Shown in pieces: positions 34,831 through 43,109 of a stretch of 64,000 nt of DNA. The stretch is from Actinobacteria bacterium OK074. GTDB lineage: Bacteria > Actinomycetota > Actinomycetes > Streptomycetales > Streptomycetaceae. Every line of letters begins with the position of its first letter. Within the stretch, counting starts at the first letter, position 1. The notes under the pieces were generated by a model. The model was given only the letters and a program-made list of their open reading frames with translations, did no database searches and was not told the origin of the DNA. Made by a program: the position numbers and the translations under genes. The stretch spans positions 29,720 to 93,719 of the forward strand of contig LJCV01000022.1 in assembly GCA_001298575.1 (NCBI GenBank), given 5' to 3'.

Positions 34831-36132
34831 ATGGGGGGCGATCATGTCCATGCACCGGAGGACCGAACCCTGAACGCCCCGCTCGCCGAAGCCCTCTCCG
34901 TCGTCCTGCTGATCGCCGTGCTCGGCTGCGCGGTGGTCCGGCCCCGGCGGCTGCCCGAGGCCGCCGTGGCCGTGCCCGCCGCCGGGATCGTCGTCGCCGC
35001 CGGGGCGATCTCCTTCGGGCACGCCCGGGCCGAGGTGGAGCGACTCGCACCCGTCGTCGGGTTCCTCGCGGCGGTGCTCGTGCTGGCCCGGTACTGCGAC
35101 GAGGAGGGGCTCTTCCGGGCCTGCGGTGCCTGGACCGCCCGCTGGGCGGCGGCCCGCCCGCGCCGCCTGCTCACCGCCGTGTTCGCGCTGGCCGCCACGA
35201 TCACCGCCGTGCTGAGCCTGGACGCCACCGTCGTCCTGCTCACCCCGGTCGTGTTCGCCACCGCGGCCCACATGGGTGCCCGGCCCAAGCCGCACGCCTA
35301 CGCCTGCGCCCACCTGTCGAACACGGCCTCGCTGCTGCTGCCCGTCTCCAACCTCACCAACCTGCTGGCGTTCAGCGCCGCCGGGCTGGGCTTCACCCGG
35401 TTCGGGCTGCTGATGGCGCTGCCGTGGGTGGTGGCGATCACCGCCGAGTACCTGGTCTTCCGGTGGTTCTTCCGGCGCGACCTGGCCGCGCCCGCCACGC
35501 CCGACACGGAGGTCGGGGAGCCGCCCGGGATGCCCGTGTTCGCGTTGGTCACCGTGGTGTGCACGCTCGCCGGTTTCGTCGTCGCCTCCGCGGTCGGGCT
35601 CGACCCGACCTGGTCGGCGCTGGCGGGCGCGCTGGTGCTGGCGGGCCGCGCCCTGGTACGGCGGCGCACCACCGCCGTGACGGTGGTGCGGGCCGCGGCC
35701 CCCGGGTTCCTGCTGTTCGTGCTGGCCCTGGGCGTGGTCGTGCGGGCGGTCGTGGACAACGGGCTCGCCGACGCCCTGCGCCACCTCGTGCCCACCGGCT
35801 CCGGCTGGGCCGCGCTCCTGGGCCTGGCGGCCCTCGCCGCGCTGCTGGCCAACCTGATCAACAACCTGCCCGCGGTGCTCGTCCTGCTGCCGCTGACCGC
35901 GCCGCTGGGCCCCGGCCCGGTGCTCGCCGTGCTGCTCGGCGTCAACATCGGCCCGAACCTGACCTACGCCGGTTCCCTCGCCACCCTGCTGTGGCGGCGG
36001 ATCCTGCACCGTCACGAACACCCGGTCGGCCTGGGCGAGTTCACCCGCCTCGGCCTGCTCACCGTGCCCGCGGCCCTGGTCCCGGCGACGACGGCGCTGT
36101 GGCTGTCGCTGCGGGTCTTCGGGACGGGCTGA
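34831..36132 (+). CDS. ArsB/NhaD-type anion or sodium permease
   Basis: 433 residues, strongly hydrophobic with about 11 membrane segments. It matches the ion-transporter superfamily of ArsB, NhaD and CitM/SLC13 proteins. Conserved parts include ITAVLSLDATVVLLTPVVFATA, SNTASLLLPVSNLTNLLAFS and LANLINNLPAVLVLLPLT, with repeated Asn/Thr-rich discontinuous-helix motifs. No arsR or arsC lies nearby, so arsenite export cannot be claimed. Start is uncertain: ATG at 34831 is used, but GGAGGA precedes an in-frame CTG at 34870 that begins (L)NAPLAEAL. Confidence 0.82.
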   Translation: MGGDHVHAPEDRTLNAPLAEALSVVLLIAVLGCAVVRPRRLPEAAVAVPAAGIVVAAGAISFGHARAEVERLAPVVGFLAAVLVLARYCDEEGLFRACGAWTARWAAARPRRLLTAVFALAATITAVLSLDATVVLLTPVVFATAAHMGARPKPHAYACAHLSNTASLLLPVSNLTNLLAFSAAGLGFTRFGLLMALPWVVAITAEYLVFRWFFRRDLAAPATPDTEVGEPPGMPVFALVTVVCTLAGFVVASAVGLDPTWSALAGALVLAGRALVRRRTTAVTVVRAAAPGFLLFVLALGVVVRAVVDNGLADALRHLVPTGSGWAALLGLAALAALLANLINNLPAVLVLLPLTAPLGPGPVLAVLLGVNIGPNLTYAGSLATLLWRRILHRHEHPVGLGEFTRLGLLTVPAALVPATTALWLSLRVFGTG

Positions 36133-36145
36133 GGACGTACTGCGA

Positions 36146-36182
36146 CCGGGGCCCCGGCGGTCGCGTACCGCCGGGGCCCCGG
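36146..36182. terminator. 16-bp perfect hairpin between convergent genes
   Basis: 36146-36161 pairs perfectly with 36167-36182 around a 5-nt loop CGCGT. It lies between the permease stop (36132) and the end of the minus-strand sigma-lectin gene (36202), and can work for both. Confidence 0.88.
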
Positions 36183-36201
36183 CCACGGTGTTCGGGATCG
36201 G

Positions 36202-38751
36202 CTAACGGCCGCCGCCCCCGCTGGAGCCGCCCCAGCCGCCACCGCCGGAGCCGCCGCCGTCGCCGGAGGTCGAGCCGCTGCCGCCGTTCCACCAGCAGAA
36301 GTAGGGCGGGCAGTCGTCCCAGGGGGAGGTCGCCGACGGGGTCGGCGTGGGCTGGGTGGTCGGTTTCGGGGTGGACTTCGTCGGCGTGGGGGACGGGCTC
36401 GCCTTCGGGACCGTGCTGGGCGTGGGCGTCGGGGCCGGGGTGCTGCCGGTCGTCCCGTCGGTCGCGGCCAGGCCGGTCTTGCCCCAGTTGACGGACTGCA
36501 TGCGCAGCGAACCGTCGGTGTCGACCTCCCAGTCCTGGGCCTCGTCGTCGTCCGTGCGCTGCTTGAGGACGAGGTCGGCGTCCTGGTCGGCCGAGGCCGG
36601 GGTCAGGGCCAGGTCCTGGTTCCAGCGCGGGACGAGGGTGCCCTGGAGGGTGAAGTCGTAGCGCACGTTCTTCGTCGCGGGCTGCGACTCCCCCACGCAC
36701 TTGGCGAGGTCGACCTCGTACCCGAGGTGCGAGTCGAGGCACAGCTCGGGCGCGGCCACGCTGCGCAGCAGGCCGTCGCTCTCGTAGGCCCACTGCTGGG
36801 TGACCGACGTGGAGCACTTGACGAGGATGGCCTCGCTGCCCGCCTTCGCCTTCTTGTCGCCGAGCCCGATGCACAGGCCGCTGTCGACGTTGCGCAGCCT
36901 GCCCTGTACGGCGCCGGACTGCACGGCGGCAGCCGCGCCGACCCACGACGGCTGCGGGGTGGGCTCCTTGCTGCCCGTACCCGCCTCGCCCGCCTGCTGG
37001 TCGCCCGTGCCGCTGTCCGAGCCGGAGCCGGACCACATCACGAGGGGGACCAGGACGACCGCGCTCACGGTGAGCACGGCGAGCGTGATCCGCCCGCGGC
37101 GCGGCAGACCGCGCCGGGGCGCCTTGGGCGCCCGGTGGGCGGCCGAGCGGGCGACGGGGACGGGGAGCCGGGAGTCGCGCGCGGCGTCGGGGCCGTCGCT
37201 CTCCTCGCCGACGGTGGGCGGGGCGGCGGGAACCGGCGGGATGCCGGGCGCCGCGGACCACTCCTGGCCGGTGGCGGGCGCGCCCCACGCCTCCCCGCCG
37301 GCGGTCGGCGGGACCGTCGGGGCCGGGGGCCACGCCTCCAGTCCTACGGCCGTGTCCGCGAGGTCGGCGGCGGGCGCGTCCACGACGGGCAGGGTCGCCG
37401 TGTCCGCGGCGGACGGGGGTACGGCGGTGCTCTCGGCCCATGCCTCCGGGGCGCTGCCGGGAGGCGCGACGGCGGGGTCGGGCCGGGTGCCGGGTGTCTC
37501 GGCGGCGGCGAGGGGCTGGGCCGCCGGCCTGCGGCCGCCGACGTTCCCGACGCGTTGGCGCAGGTTGTCGGCGCCCTGGGCGAGGTGTCGCATTCCGGCG
37601 GTGTCGGCCAGACGGCTCAGTCCGGCGGCAGCCCCGGCCGACTGCGTGCGGCCCGACTGCGCGCGGCGCGAGCGGCGGGAGCCGCCCTCCGGGGCCGGGC
37701 GGGTGTCGCCGGAGGTCTCCGGGTGGCTGCCGGCGGCCTCGTACCGGTCGGGGTAGCGGTCGGCGGCGGCCGGGTGGGGCAGAGCGGACTCGTCGGGTCC
37801 CGAAGCCTGGGTCGGGATGCCGTCGATGCCGGACATGAAGTCCTGGCGTTCGTCGGGGACGATCACGGGCCGGGTCAGCTCGTCGCTCTCGCGCACCGGG
37901 CGCCGGGTGCCCCGGAGGTTCTGGAGCCGGGTGGCGAGGTATGCCTGGGCGCCCCAGCCGAGCACCGCCTCGGTGAGCAGGGTCGCCAGGCGTTCCGGGA
38001 ACCGGGCGAGTTGCTCGGCGGCGGACCGGCAGTGCGGGCAGGCGTCCATGTGACGGCGGAGATCGGGGTCGAGCACGCTTGGGCCGCGGCGCAGCGAGAC
38101 GTCGAGGAGGCGGCTGTAGCGGCGGCACTGTTCCTCGGGGACGAGTTCGCGGTGCACGTCGAGGCATGCCTCGCGCAGGAGTTCGCGGGAGCGTTCCAGT
38201 TTGGCGGCGGCGTCCGTCAGGGTGATGCCCAACAGGGCGGCGGGGACGTCGAGTTCCTCGCGTTCCACCTCGGCGTGCCACAGCAGGCAGCGGGCCGGTT
38301 CGGGAAGGCGCTGGAAGGCGCGGGTGATCAGGCGGCGGTTTTCCGGCGGCAACAGCCGGGCCGCGGCACGGCCACCGCCGGCGGGGCCGATTCTCAGCGC
38401 GGGGTGGAGCAGGGTTCTTCGGTGGTCGGAGTCCCATTCCCCGGCTATGTGCCGTATCGCGACCAGGAGTTGGGGGCGCCATGCGGCGGTCGGGCCGCCC
38501 TGTCGGGCGGATTCCTCGAACAGCCGGGTGAATGCGGCAGTGGTGAGCATTCCGGCGGGATGGGGGCCGTCCGCGCACAGCGAGGCATAGGCGTAGCCCG
38601 CTTCCCAGTGCCGGGCGAGCAGTTCCCCGACGGGTGCGTGCACCGGGCGCTTCCCGGCGGACTTCTTCAGTTCGGCGGCCAGTTGTTCGTCCGGCACCTC
38701 GCGCGGCTGGGCGGCAGGCTCGGGGGAATTCCGCGCTGCCCCTTCATTCAC
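36202..38751 (-). CDS. sigma-like/zinc-finger/TM/ricin-lectin fusion protein (paralogue 2)
   Basis: About 849 residues, same plan as the protein at 25928-27595. Sigma region 2-like part at 40-110 (LLARHWEAGYAYASLCA), region 4-like at 140-200 (FQRLPEPARCLLWHAEVE), zinc motif H234-x3-C238-x2-C241 (HMDACPHC) at exactly the same residue numbers, then a ~300-residue Pro/Ala-rich cytoplasmic linker absent from paralogue 1, a membrane helix at about 555-573 (ITLAVLTVSAVVLVPLVMW), and a ricin-type domain (RLRNVDSGLCIGLGD, QQWAYESDGLLRS). The C-terminus adds a Pro/Thr stalk and a Gly/Ser/Trp tail with CPPYFCWW. GTG at 38751 has GGGAGG 9 nt upstream; GTG at 38757 is too close. The likely role is carbohydrate-responsive transmembrane regulation (inferred). 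Confidence 0.8.
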   Translation of the reverse strand: MNEGAARNSPEPAAQPREVPDEQLAAELKKSAGKRPVHAPVGELLARHWEAGYAYASLCADGPHPAGMLTTAAFTRLFEESARQGGPTAAWRPQLLVAIRHIAGEWDSDHRRTLLHPALRIGPAGGGRAAARLLPPENRRLITRAFQRLPEPARCLLWHAEVEREELDVPAALLGITLTDAAAKLERSRELLREACLDVHRELVPEEQCRRYSRLLDVSLRRGPSVLDPDLRRHMDACPHCRSAAEQLARFPERLATLLTEAVLGWGAQAYLATRLQNLRGTRRPVRESDELTRPVIVPDERQDFMSGIDGIPTQASGPDESALPHPAAADRYPDRYEAAGSHPETSGDTRPAPEGGSRRSRRAQSGRTQSAGAAAGLSRLADTAGMRHLAQGADNLRQRVGNVGGRRPAAQPLAAAETPGTRPDPAVAPPGSAPEAWAESTAVPPSAADTATLPVVDAPAADLADTAVGLEAWPPAPTVPPTAGGEAWGAPATGQEWSAAPGIPPVPAAPPTVGEESDGPDAARDSRLPVPVARSAAHRAPKAPRRGLPRRGRITLAVLTVSAVVLVPLVMWSGSGSDSGTGDQQAGEAGTGSKEPTPQPSWVGAAAAVQSGAVQGRLRNVDSGLCIGLGDKKAKAGSEAILVKCSTSVTQQWAYESDGLLRSVAAPELCLDSHLGYEVDLAKCVGESQPATKNVRYDFTLQGTLVPRWNQDLALTPASADQDADLVLKQRTDDDEAQDWEVDTDGSLRMQSVNWGKTGLAATDGTTGSTPAPTPTPSTVPKASPSPTPTKSTPKPTTQPTPTPSATSPWDDCPPYFCWWNGGSGSTSGDGGGSGGGGWGGSSGGGGR

Positions 38752-38951
38752 GTCCACTTTCCTCCCAAGTCCACACGACCATCCAGTCCAGACCTTTGAC
38801 GTACGGCTCGGCCGACGATGCGGAGGGAGCAGCCATGAAGGGGTGCGGGATCGCCAACGCCCAGTCCTGGAAGCTCTTTTGGAGCGAGTGGCGAACGGCG
38901 GCACCGTACGTGCGCGGCGGAAAATTCAATGGTCTGCACGCCGACGCGTCA

Positions 38952-38983
38952 CACCTTTGCACAGGTTACTGAGCTGAAACAAG
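38952..38983 (-). promoter_or_regulatory. bipartite upstream motif shared by the two sigma-lectin paralogues (copy 2)
   Basis: On the coding strand: CTTGTT, 14 nt, TGTGCAAAGGTG, identical blocks and spacing to 27834-27865. It lies about 200 bp upstream of this gene. Confidence 0.65.
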
Positions 38984-39334
38984 GGATCTCTTCACTTTCT
39001 CAACGCATTTAACGCACTAGTAAGTTGACGGAGAGTCAGTCAATGCGGATGCACCCGGAATTCACAGGCAGTCCGCTCAACTCGTCCCCGTTATTCGGGA
39101 TTCGGTACCCGCCCGACCTGACGGCGCCGCGTTCCGGGCGCCCGTCGAGCCTCTCCCCCGCCGCCTCGCGCTGCCTCAACTCCGTTGATACGTCCCCTTG
39201 TTGGGACGGGAGGTGATGCCGGGCCCCGGGAGGATCCGATACGGGTGGCAGCCTACCGTGCGCCGGCGGAGGAAGATCCGCTCGCACGCTCCGGGCCCGT
39301 GGAACGGGGCCGCCGGGCGGGCGATCCGGCGTTG
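38984..39334. other. intergenic region, no gene seen
   Basis: Sequence between the shared motif and the end of the minus-strand hydrolase gene. It is less GC-rich than its surroundings around 38990-39050 (TTTCTCAACGCATTTAACGC). A small hairpin CGTCCC-CTTGTT-GGGACG lies at about 39191-39208. No coding region or known RNA is recognised. Confidence 0.4.
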
Positions 39335-40408
39335 CTACGGGCCGAGTTCGGCGGGTGTGTCCCGGTCCACGGGCGTGGCGGGAACCACGGCGGCGGCGCT
39401 TTCTTCACAAGTGGCGGGCCTTGCGATGACGGCGGAACCCTCGGCGGTGGTGGAACCCTCGGCGGCGGACCCCTCGACGTCGACGAGCCCTTCGGCCGCG
39501 AAACGGAGGATCGCCGCGGCGACGGCTCGTGGGTTGTCCAGCACCATGTTGTGGGTGGCGTCGATGTGCACGACGGTCACGTTCGGGCGTTCGGCGGCGA
39601 GTTCGGCCAGATCGCGGTCGAGGCCGCGCGCGTAGGCCGCCATCAGGCCGTCGTACCAGTCGTTGCCGGGGATCGACGGCATGGGCCGCAGCGCCCGGGC
39701 GAGCAGCAGTGGGGTCGTCGTCCGACGGAACAGCTCGAAGAGGTCGAGCGTGCGGACCGAGGCCGTCATCTCCCGGACCAGTCGGGCGTCGGGGCCCAAC
39801 TCCTGCCGCCCGTCCGGCTGTTCGCGCAGTGACCGGAACAGGCCCGTCTCCACGGCGTCGTACGGGATGCCCTGCCGGGCGCAGGCGGCGCGCTGCTCGG
39901 CGAGCAGGTCCAGGAAGTCCTCGGCCGACAGGGCGGGGGAAGGGGCGGTGCCCATCTCCCAGAGGGTGGCGAGGTGTTCGGCGACCGCGGCCGGGTCGAG
40001 GCCGACGTACTGGTCGGGGCGCCCCCAGCCGTATCCGTCGAGGTTGACGGCGCCGGGGGTGACGTCCGGGTGGGCGAGCGCGTACCGCACGGCGATCATG
40101 CCGCCGAGGGAGTGGCCGACGGGCAGTGCGTCGGGGATGCCGTGGGCGTCGAGCACGTCCTCGATGTCGCCGAGCACCCGCGGGAAGTCCCAGGTGCCGG
40201 AGGGCGAACGGCCGTGTCCGCGCAGGTCCACGGCGAGCACCCGGTGCCGGTCCACCAGCAGGGGCGCGACCCCGCTCCACGCGGCGAGCGTGCTCCGGGC
40301 GCCGTGCAGCAGGACGAGCGGTGGCCCGTCACCGCCGTGGTCGTGCACGGCCAGAGTGCCGCGGATTTCGGTCACTCTCCGACCATAGACCGGGAGTTGG
40401 CGTTCCAT
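39335..40408 (-). CDS. alpha/beta-fold hydrolase
   Basis: About 357 residues. The oxyanion motif VLLHGARSTLAAW, the nucleophile elbow GHSLGGMIAVRYA and a late His in HIDATHNMVLDN make a complete catalytic triad pattern with Asp in between. The substrate is unknown. The C-terminal ~45 residues are low complexity (VEGSAAEGSTTAEGSAV) and probably unstructured. Start is uncertain: ATG at 40408 is used; in-frame TTG (40423) and a later GTG (VTEIRG) are alternatives, none with a strong ribosome site. Confidence 0.82.
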   Translation of the reverse strand: MERQLPVYGRRVTEIRGTLAVHDHGGDGPPLVLLHGARSTLAAWSGVAPLLVDRHRVLAVDLRGHGRSPSGTWDFPRVLGDIEDVLDAHGIPDALPVGHSLGGMIAVRYALAHPDVTPGAVNLDGYGWGRPDQYVGLDPAAVAEHLATLWEMGTAPSPALSAEDFLDLLAEQRAACARQGIPYDAVETGLFRSLREQPDGRQELGPDARLVREMTASVRTLDLFELFRRTTTPLLLARALRPMPSIPGNDWYDGLMAAYARGLDRDLAELAAERPNVTVVHIDATHNMVLDNPRAVAAAILRFAAEGLVDVEGSAAEGSTTAEGSAVIARPATCEESAAAVVPATPVDRDTPAELGP

Positions 40409-40504
40409 TGGCATATTCACCAAGGAGATCCGGCCACGGCCGGGCGCTCCCTCACCCGCGGGGCGGGAGCAGGGAGAAGGCGACGAACCGCCGCGTCGAT
40501 GCCC

Positions 40505-41191
40505 TCAGCCCTCTCCCCCGCGGGGCGGGAGCAGCTCCAGGGCCCGTTCCCAGCGGAACTCGGGCCGTCCGCCGTCGGCACCCTCGTCCCCGGCATACGG
40601 GTCGCCGAATCGCACCCCCATGCCCCGCAGCCGTTCCAGGCTCGCCGCGTACGCCGGGTGGGCGGTCAACGCCTCGCCCACGCACGGGAGTACGGCGATC
40701 GGCACCCCCAGCCCGTACGCCTCGCACAGGGTGCCGAGGGCGAGGGTGTCGGCCGTGCCCGCCGCCCACTTGTTGATGGTGTTGAAGGTGGCGGGCGCGA
40801 CGACGATCGCGTCCGGCGCCGGGAAGGGGCGCGGGTCGCCCGGCGCGCGCCAGGCGGACCGGATCGGCCGGCCGGTCTGCGCCTCGACGGCGGCGGTGTC
40901 GAAGAAGCCCGCGGCGACGGGGGTCGCGATCACGCCGACCGCCCAGTTCCGCTCCTGGGCGGCGGTGATGAGCTTGCTGACGTCCACCGCGATCCCGGCG
41001 GCGCAGACGACGACGTAGAGGAAGGGCTTCTCCGACTGCCCGGCCCCCTCGCTCCGCCCGGCCTCCTCGGCCTGCCCGGTCTCGGCGGCCTGCCCGGCTC
41101 CCCCGGTCCGCGCGGCCCCCTCTGGGCGTCCGGTCCCCTCCGCCCGTCCGGTCCCCTCGGTCCGTGCGGCCTTCTCCGTCTGTTCGGTCAT
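40505..41191 (-). CDS. flavoprotein of the HFCD family (EpiD/PPC decarboxylase/UbiX-like fold)
   Basis: 228 residues. From residue ~55 the flavoprotein fold is clear: PFLYVVVCAAGIAVDVSKLITAA, AVGVIATPVAAGFFD, AIVVAPATFNTINKWAAGTAD and TLCEAYGLGVPIAVLPCV. Members bind FMN and often decarboxylate, but several Streptomyces members have no known substrate. The N-terminal ~50 residues are a low-complexity run of RTEGTGRAEGTGRPEGAAR-like repeats with no family counterpart. It could be an expansion, or the true start could lie later at an unusual codon. It ends 97 bp before the hydrolase gene on the same strand. Confidence 0.82.
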   Translation of the reverse strand: MTEQTEKAARTEGTGRAEGTGRPEGAARTGGAGQAAETGQAEEAGRSEGAGQSEKPFLYVVVCAAGIAVDVSKLITAAQERNWAVGVIATPVAAGFFDTAAVEAQTGRPIRSAWRAPGDPRPFPAPDAIVVAPATFNTINKWAAGTADTLALGTLCEAYGLGVPIAVLPCVGEALTAHPAYAASLERLRGMGVRFGDPYAGDEGADGGRPEFRWERALELLPPRGGEG

Positions 41192-41243
41192 CCGGGCACC
41201 CTACTGACCGTGGCGCGGAGCGCGGGCGGTGGCGGAGCAGACT

Positions 41244-41430
41244 GTGCTGCTCCGCCGGCGTGCGCGGTTTGCCCGGGTGGCGCTGGTGGACGGTGTCGTG
41301 GGGGCGTCGTGGCCCCGCGCGGGCGGCTGTGTCCGGTCCTCGCGGTGACGGTCGTGGCGGACCGGATCGCGGCGTACGAGGTGATCGCCGATCCGGTGCG
41401 GCTGCGGCGGCCCGGTCCCGCGGTGCTCGG
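41244..41430 (+). pseudogene. remnant of a SigJ/ECF41-type sigma factor (C-terminal part, frameshifted)
   Basis: Two reading frames together spell the C-terminal SnoaL-like domain of such sigma factors. The first frame gives RARFARVALVDGVVG (41256 to about 41300); a second frame, entered near 41300-41309, gives VAPRGRLCPVLAVTVVADRI, then AAYEVIADPVRLRR. Intact homologues read ARFARVALVDG-VGLVVAPRGR-L-AVTV-DGRI--I-VIADP-RLR in one frame. There is no start, no sigma region 2 or 4, and no stop in the final frame. It lies between the flavoprotein and ferredoxin genes and opposes them. Confidence 0.6.
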
Positions 41431-41452
41431 CGGGCGAGGCCCCGGGGCCGGG

Positions 41453-41665
41453 TTACTCCTCGGTGATCGTGATGGCGCTCACCGGGCAGACCCGGGCCGC
41501 GTCGCGGACCAGGGGGTCGCCGCCGCCGTCCTCCTTTCCGGGCAGCAGTTCGCTGAAGCCGTCGTCGTCCTGGGTGAAGACGCCGGGCGCGGTGAGGGCG
41601 CACTGGCCGGCGCCGATGCAGACGTCCTTGTCGACGGCGATGGAGAGTTTGGTGTCGGAGGGCAT
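41453..41665 (-). CDS. [3Fe-4S] ferredoxin partner of the adjacent P450
   Basis: 70 residues. Cys ligands appear as DVCIGAGQCALTAPGVF and ARVCPVSAI: C-x5-C plus a distal CP, the pattern of the small 3Fe-4S ferredoxins encoded beside Streptomyces P450s. AGGAGG lies 8 nt before the ATG. The gene begins 12 bp after the P450 stop, so the two are cotranscribed. It should pass electrons to that P450. Confidence 0.93.
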   Translation of the reverse strand: MPSDTKLSIAVDKDVCIGAGQCALTAPGVFTQDDDGFSELLPGKEDGGGDPLVRDAARVCPVSAITITEE

Positions 41666-41677
41666 GCGCTCAACCTC

Positions 41678-42883
41678 CTACCAGGTCACGGGGAGTTCCA
41701 GCATCCCCTGGATGGTGTCGCCGGGCTTGAAGGGGATCTCGCCCGGCGGGACGGCGAGCCGCAGGCCGGGCAGCCGGGCGAAGAGGGTGTGCAGGGCGAT
41801 CTCCATCTCGGCCCGGGCCAGGTTCTGGCCGAGGCACTGGTGGATCCCGAAGCCGAACGCGACGTGGCCCCGGGCGCCGCGGTGCCAGTCGAGGTCGTCG
41901 GGGGCGGCGAAGGCGGCCGTGTCGCGGTTGATGGTGGAGGTGGCGAAGACGACGCCGTCGCCCGCCTTGATGGTCGCCCCGGCGATCTCGATGTCCTCGT
42001 CGGCCACCCGCAACAGGCTCTCGACGATGGAGAGGAAGCGCAGGAGTTCCTCGACGGCGGCGGGGAGCAGTTCCGGGTCGGCGCGGAGTTCGGCGAGGCG
42101 TTCGGGGTTCTCCAGCAGGGTGAACGTGCCCAGCGAGATCATGTTGGCGGTGGTCTCGTGGCCGGCGACCAGCAGGATCTGCGCGAAGGAGATCAGCCCC
42201 TCGCGGTCGAGGTCACCGGTGCGCATCCGGTCCGCGATCAGTTCGTCGAGCAGCCCCTCCTGCGGATGCTTGCACCGGTCGTCGATCAACTCCCCGAAGT
42301 AGGAGCGCAGATCCTCGCGGGCCGCGCTGACGTCGGCCGCCGTCGGGCCGCGCAGCAGGCGGCGGGAGGCCGACTGGAAGAAGTCGTGGTCGGCGTAGGG
42401 GATGCCCAGCAGGTCGCAGATCACGATCGACGGCAGGGGCAGCGCGAAGGCGTTCACCAGGTCGGCGGGCGGACCGGCGGCCTCCATGTCGTCCAGCAGC
42501 CGGTCGACGATCTCCTGGATGCGCGGGCGCAGGACGGTGGCCTTCTTGAGCGTGAAGCTCGGTACCAGCATGCGGCGCTGGGTGTGGTGACCGGGGTCGT
42601 CGTAGCCGAGCAGGGCGACCCGGCGTTCGCGGTTGGCGGTGAAGCGCGCGGCCACGGTCGGGAAGTCGTCCCGGGTGCGGTCGGTGGACAGGCGCTGGTC
42701 GGCCAGGAGGGCACGCGCGGTGGTGTGTCCGGTGACCAGCCAGACGCCGCGCCCGTCGTAGAGGGAGACGCGCGTGAGCGGCCGTTCCTCCCGCAAGGGC
42801 GTGTAGGCGGCGGGCGGGTGGTAGGGGCAGGTGCGGTCCTGGGGGTAGGCGACGGCTGTTGCGGCTTCCGGTGCTTGTGTCAT
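41678..42883 (-). CDS. cytochrome P450 (CYP105-like)
   Basis: 401 residues from ATG 42883 (MTQAPEAATAVAYPQDRTCP). The I-helix oxygen-activating motif is LLVAGHETTANMI. The K-helix ExxR is EELLRFLSI. The haem loop is FGFGIHQCLGQNLAR with the Cys ligand. The start of the family-typical R-x-D-F segment (STDRTRDDFP) and the whole layout resemble CYP105 enzymes, broad-specificity xenobiotic or secondary-metabolite hydroxylases. An upstream in-frame extension to 42925 has no ribosome site. The downstream ferredoxin supports function. Confidence 0.93.
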   Translation of the reverse strand: MTQAPEAATAVAYPQDRTCPYHPPAAYTPLREERPLTRVSLYDGRGVWLVTGHTTARALLADQRLSTDRTRDDFPTVAARFTANRERRVALLGYDDPGHHTQRRMLVPSFTLKKATVLRPRIQEIVDRLLDDMEAAGPPADLVNAFALPLPSIVICDLLGIPYADHDFFQSASRRLLRGPTAADVSAAREDLRSYFGELIDDRCKHPQEGLLDELIADRMRTGDLDREGLISFAQILLVAGHETTANMISLGTFTLLENPERLAELRADPELLPAAVEELLRFLSIVESLLRVADEDIEIAGATIKAGDGVVFATSTINRDTAAFAAPDDLDWHRGARGHVAFGFGIHQCLGQNLARAEMEIALHTLFARLPGLRLAVPPGEIPFKPGDTIQGMLELPVTW

Positions 42884-42962
42884 GAAGGACCTCGCAAGCG
42901 GGGATGCGCTCTTACCGATCTTCATTAGATGCCCGAGGCACCTATATGGCCACTACAAGAAC

Positions 42963-42994
42963 CGGCCAGATCCACGACGCCACCGATCTGGCCG
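42963..42994. promoter_or_regulatory. 10-bp inverted repeat upstream of the P450 gene
   Basis: CGGCCAGATC and GATCTGGCCG separated by 12 bp, 80-110 bp upstream of the P450 start. This is a candidate operator for substrate-responsive control or a leader hairpin. The rest of 42884-43109 shows no gene. Confidence 0.5.
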
Positions 42995-43109
42995 AACCCC
43001 GCCGCCCCACGCCTCCCACCCCCAGCTCACACCGCTGTCCGTCCCACCGCCCTGGCCGGGAACCGCTCACGGGCAGGCGTCCGGGCGGCCGGATCCGCCG
43101 GAGAGACGT

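Noticed and set aside
34831..36132. Arsenite resistance gene arsB
   Set aside because: The superfamily fits, but no arsR, arsC or arsenate genes are near, and NhaD- or SLC13-like transporters share the same features, so the symbol is not used.
32263..36186. A long minus-strand open frame opposite the SpoIIE phosphatase and permease genes
   Set aside because: Shadow of GC-rich coding DNA; the plus-strand proteins carry intact phosphatase, ATPase and permease motifs.
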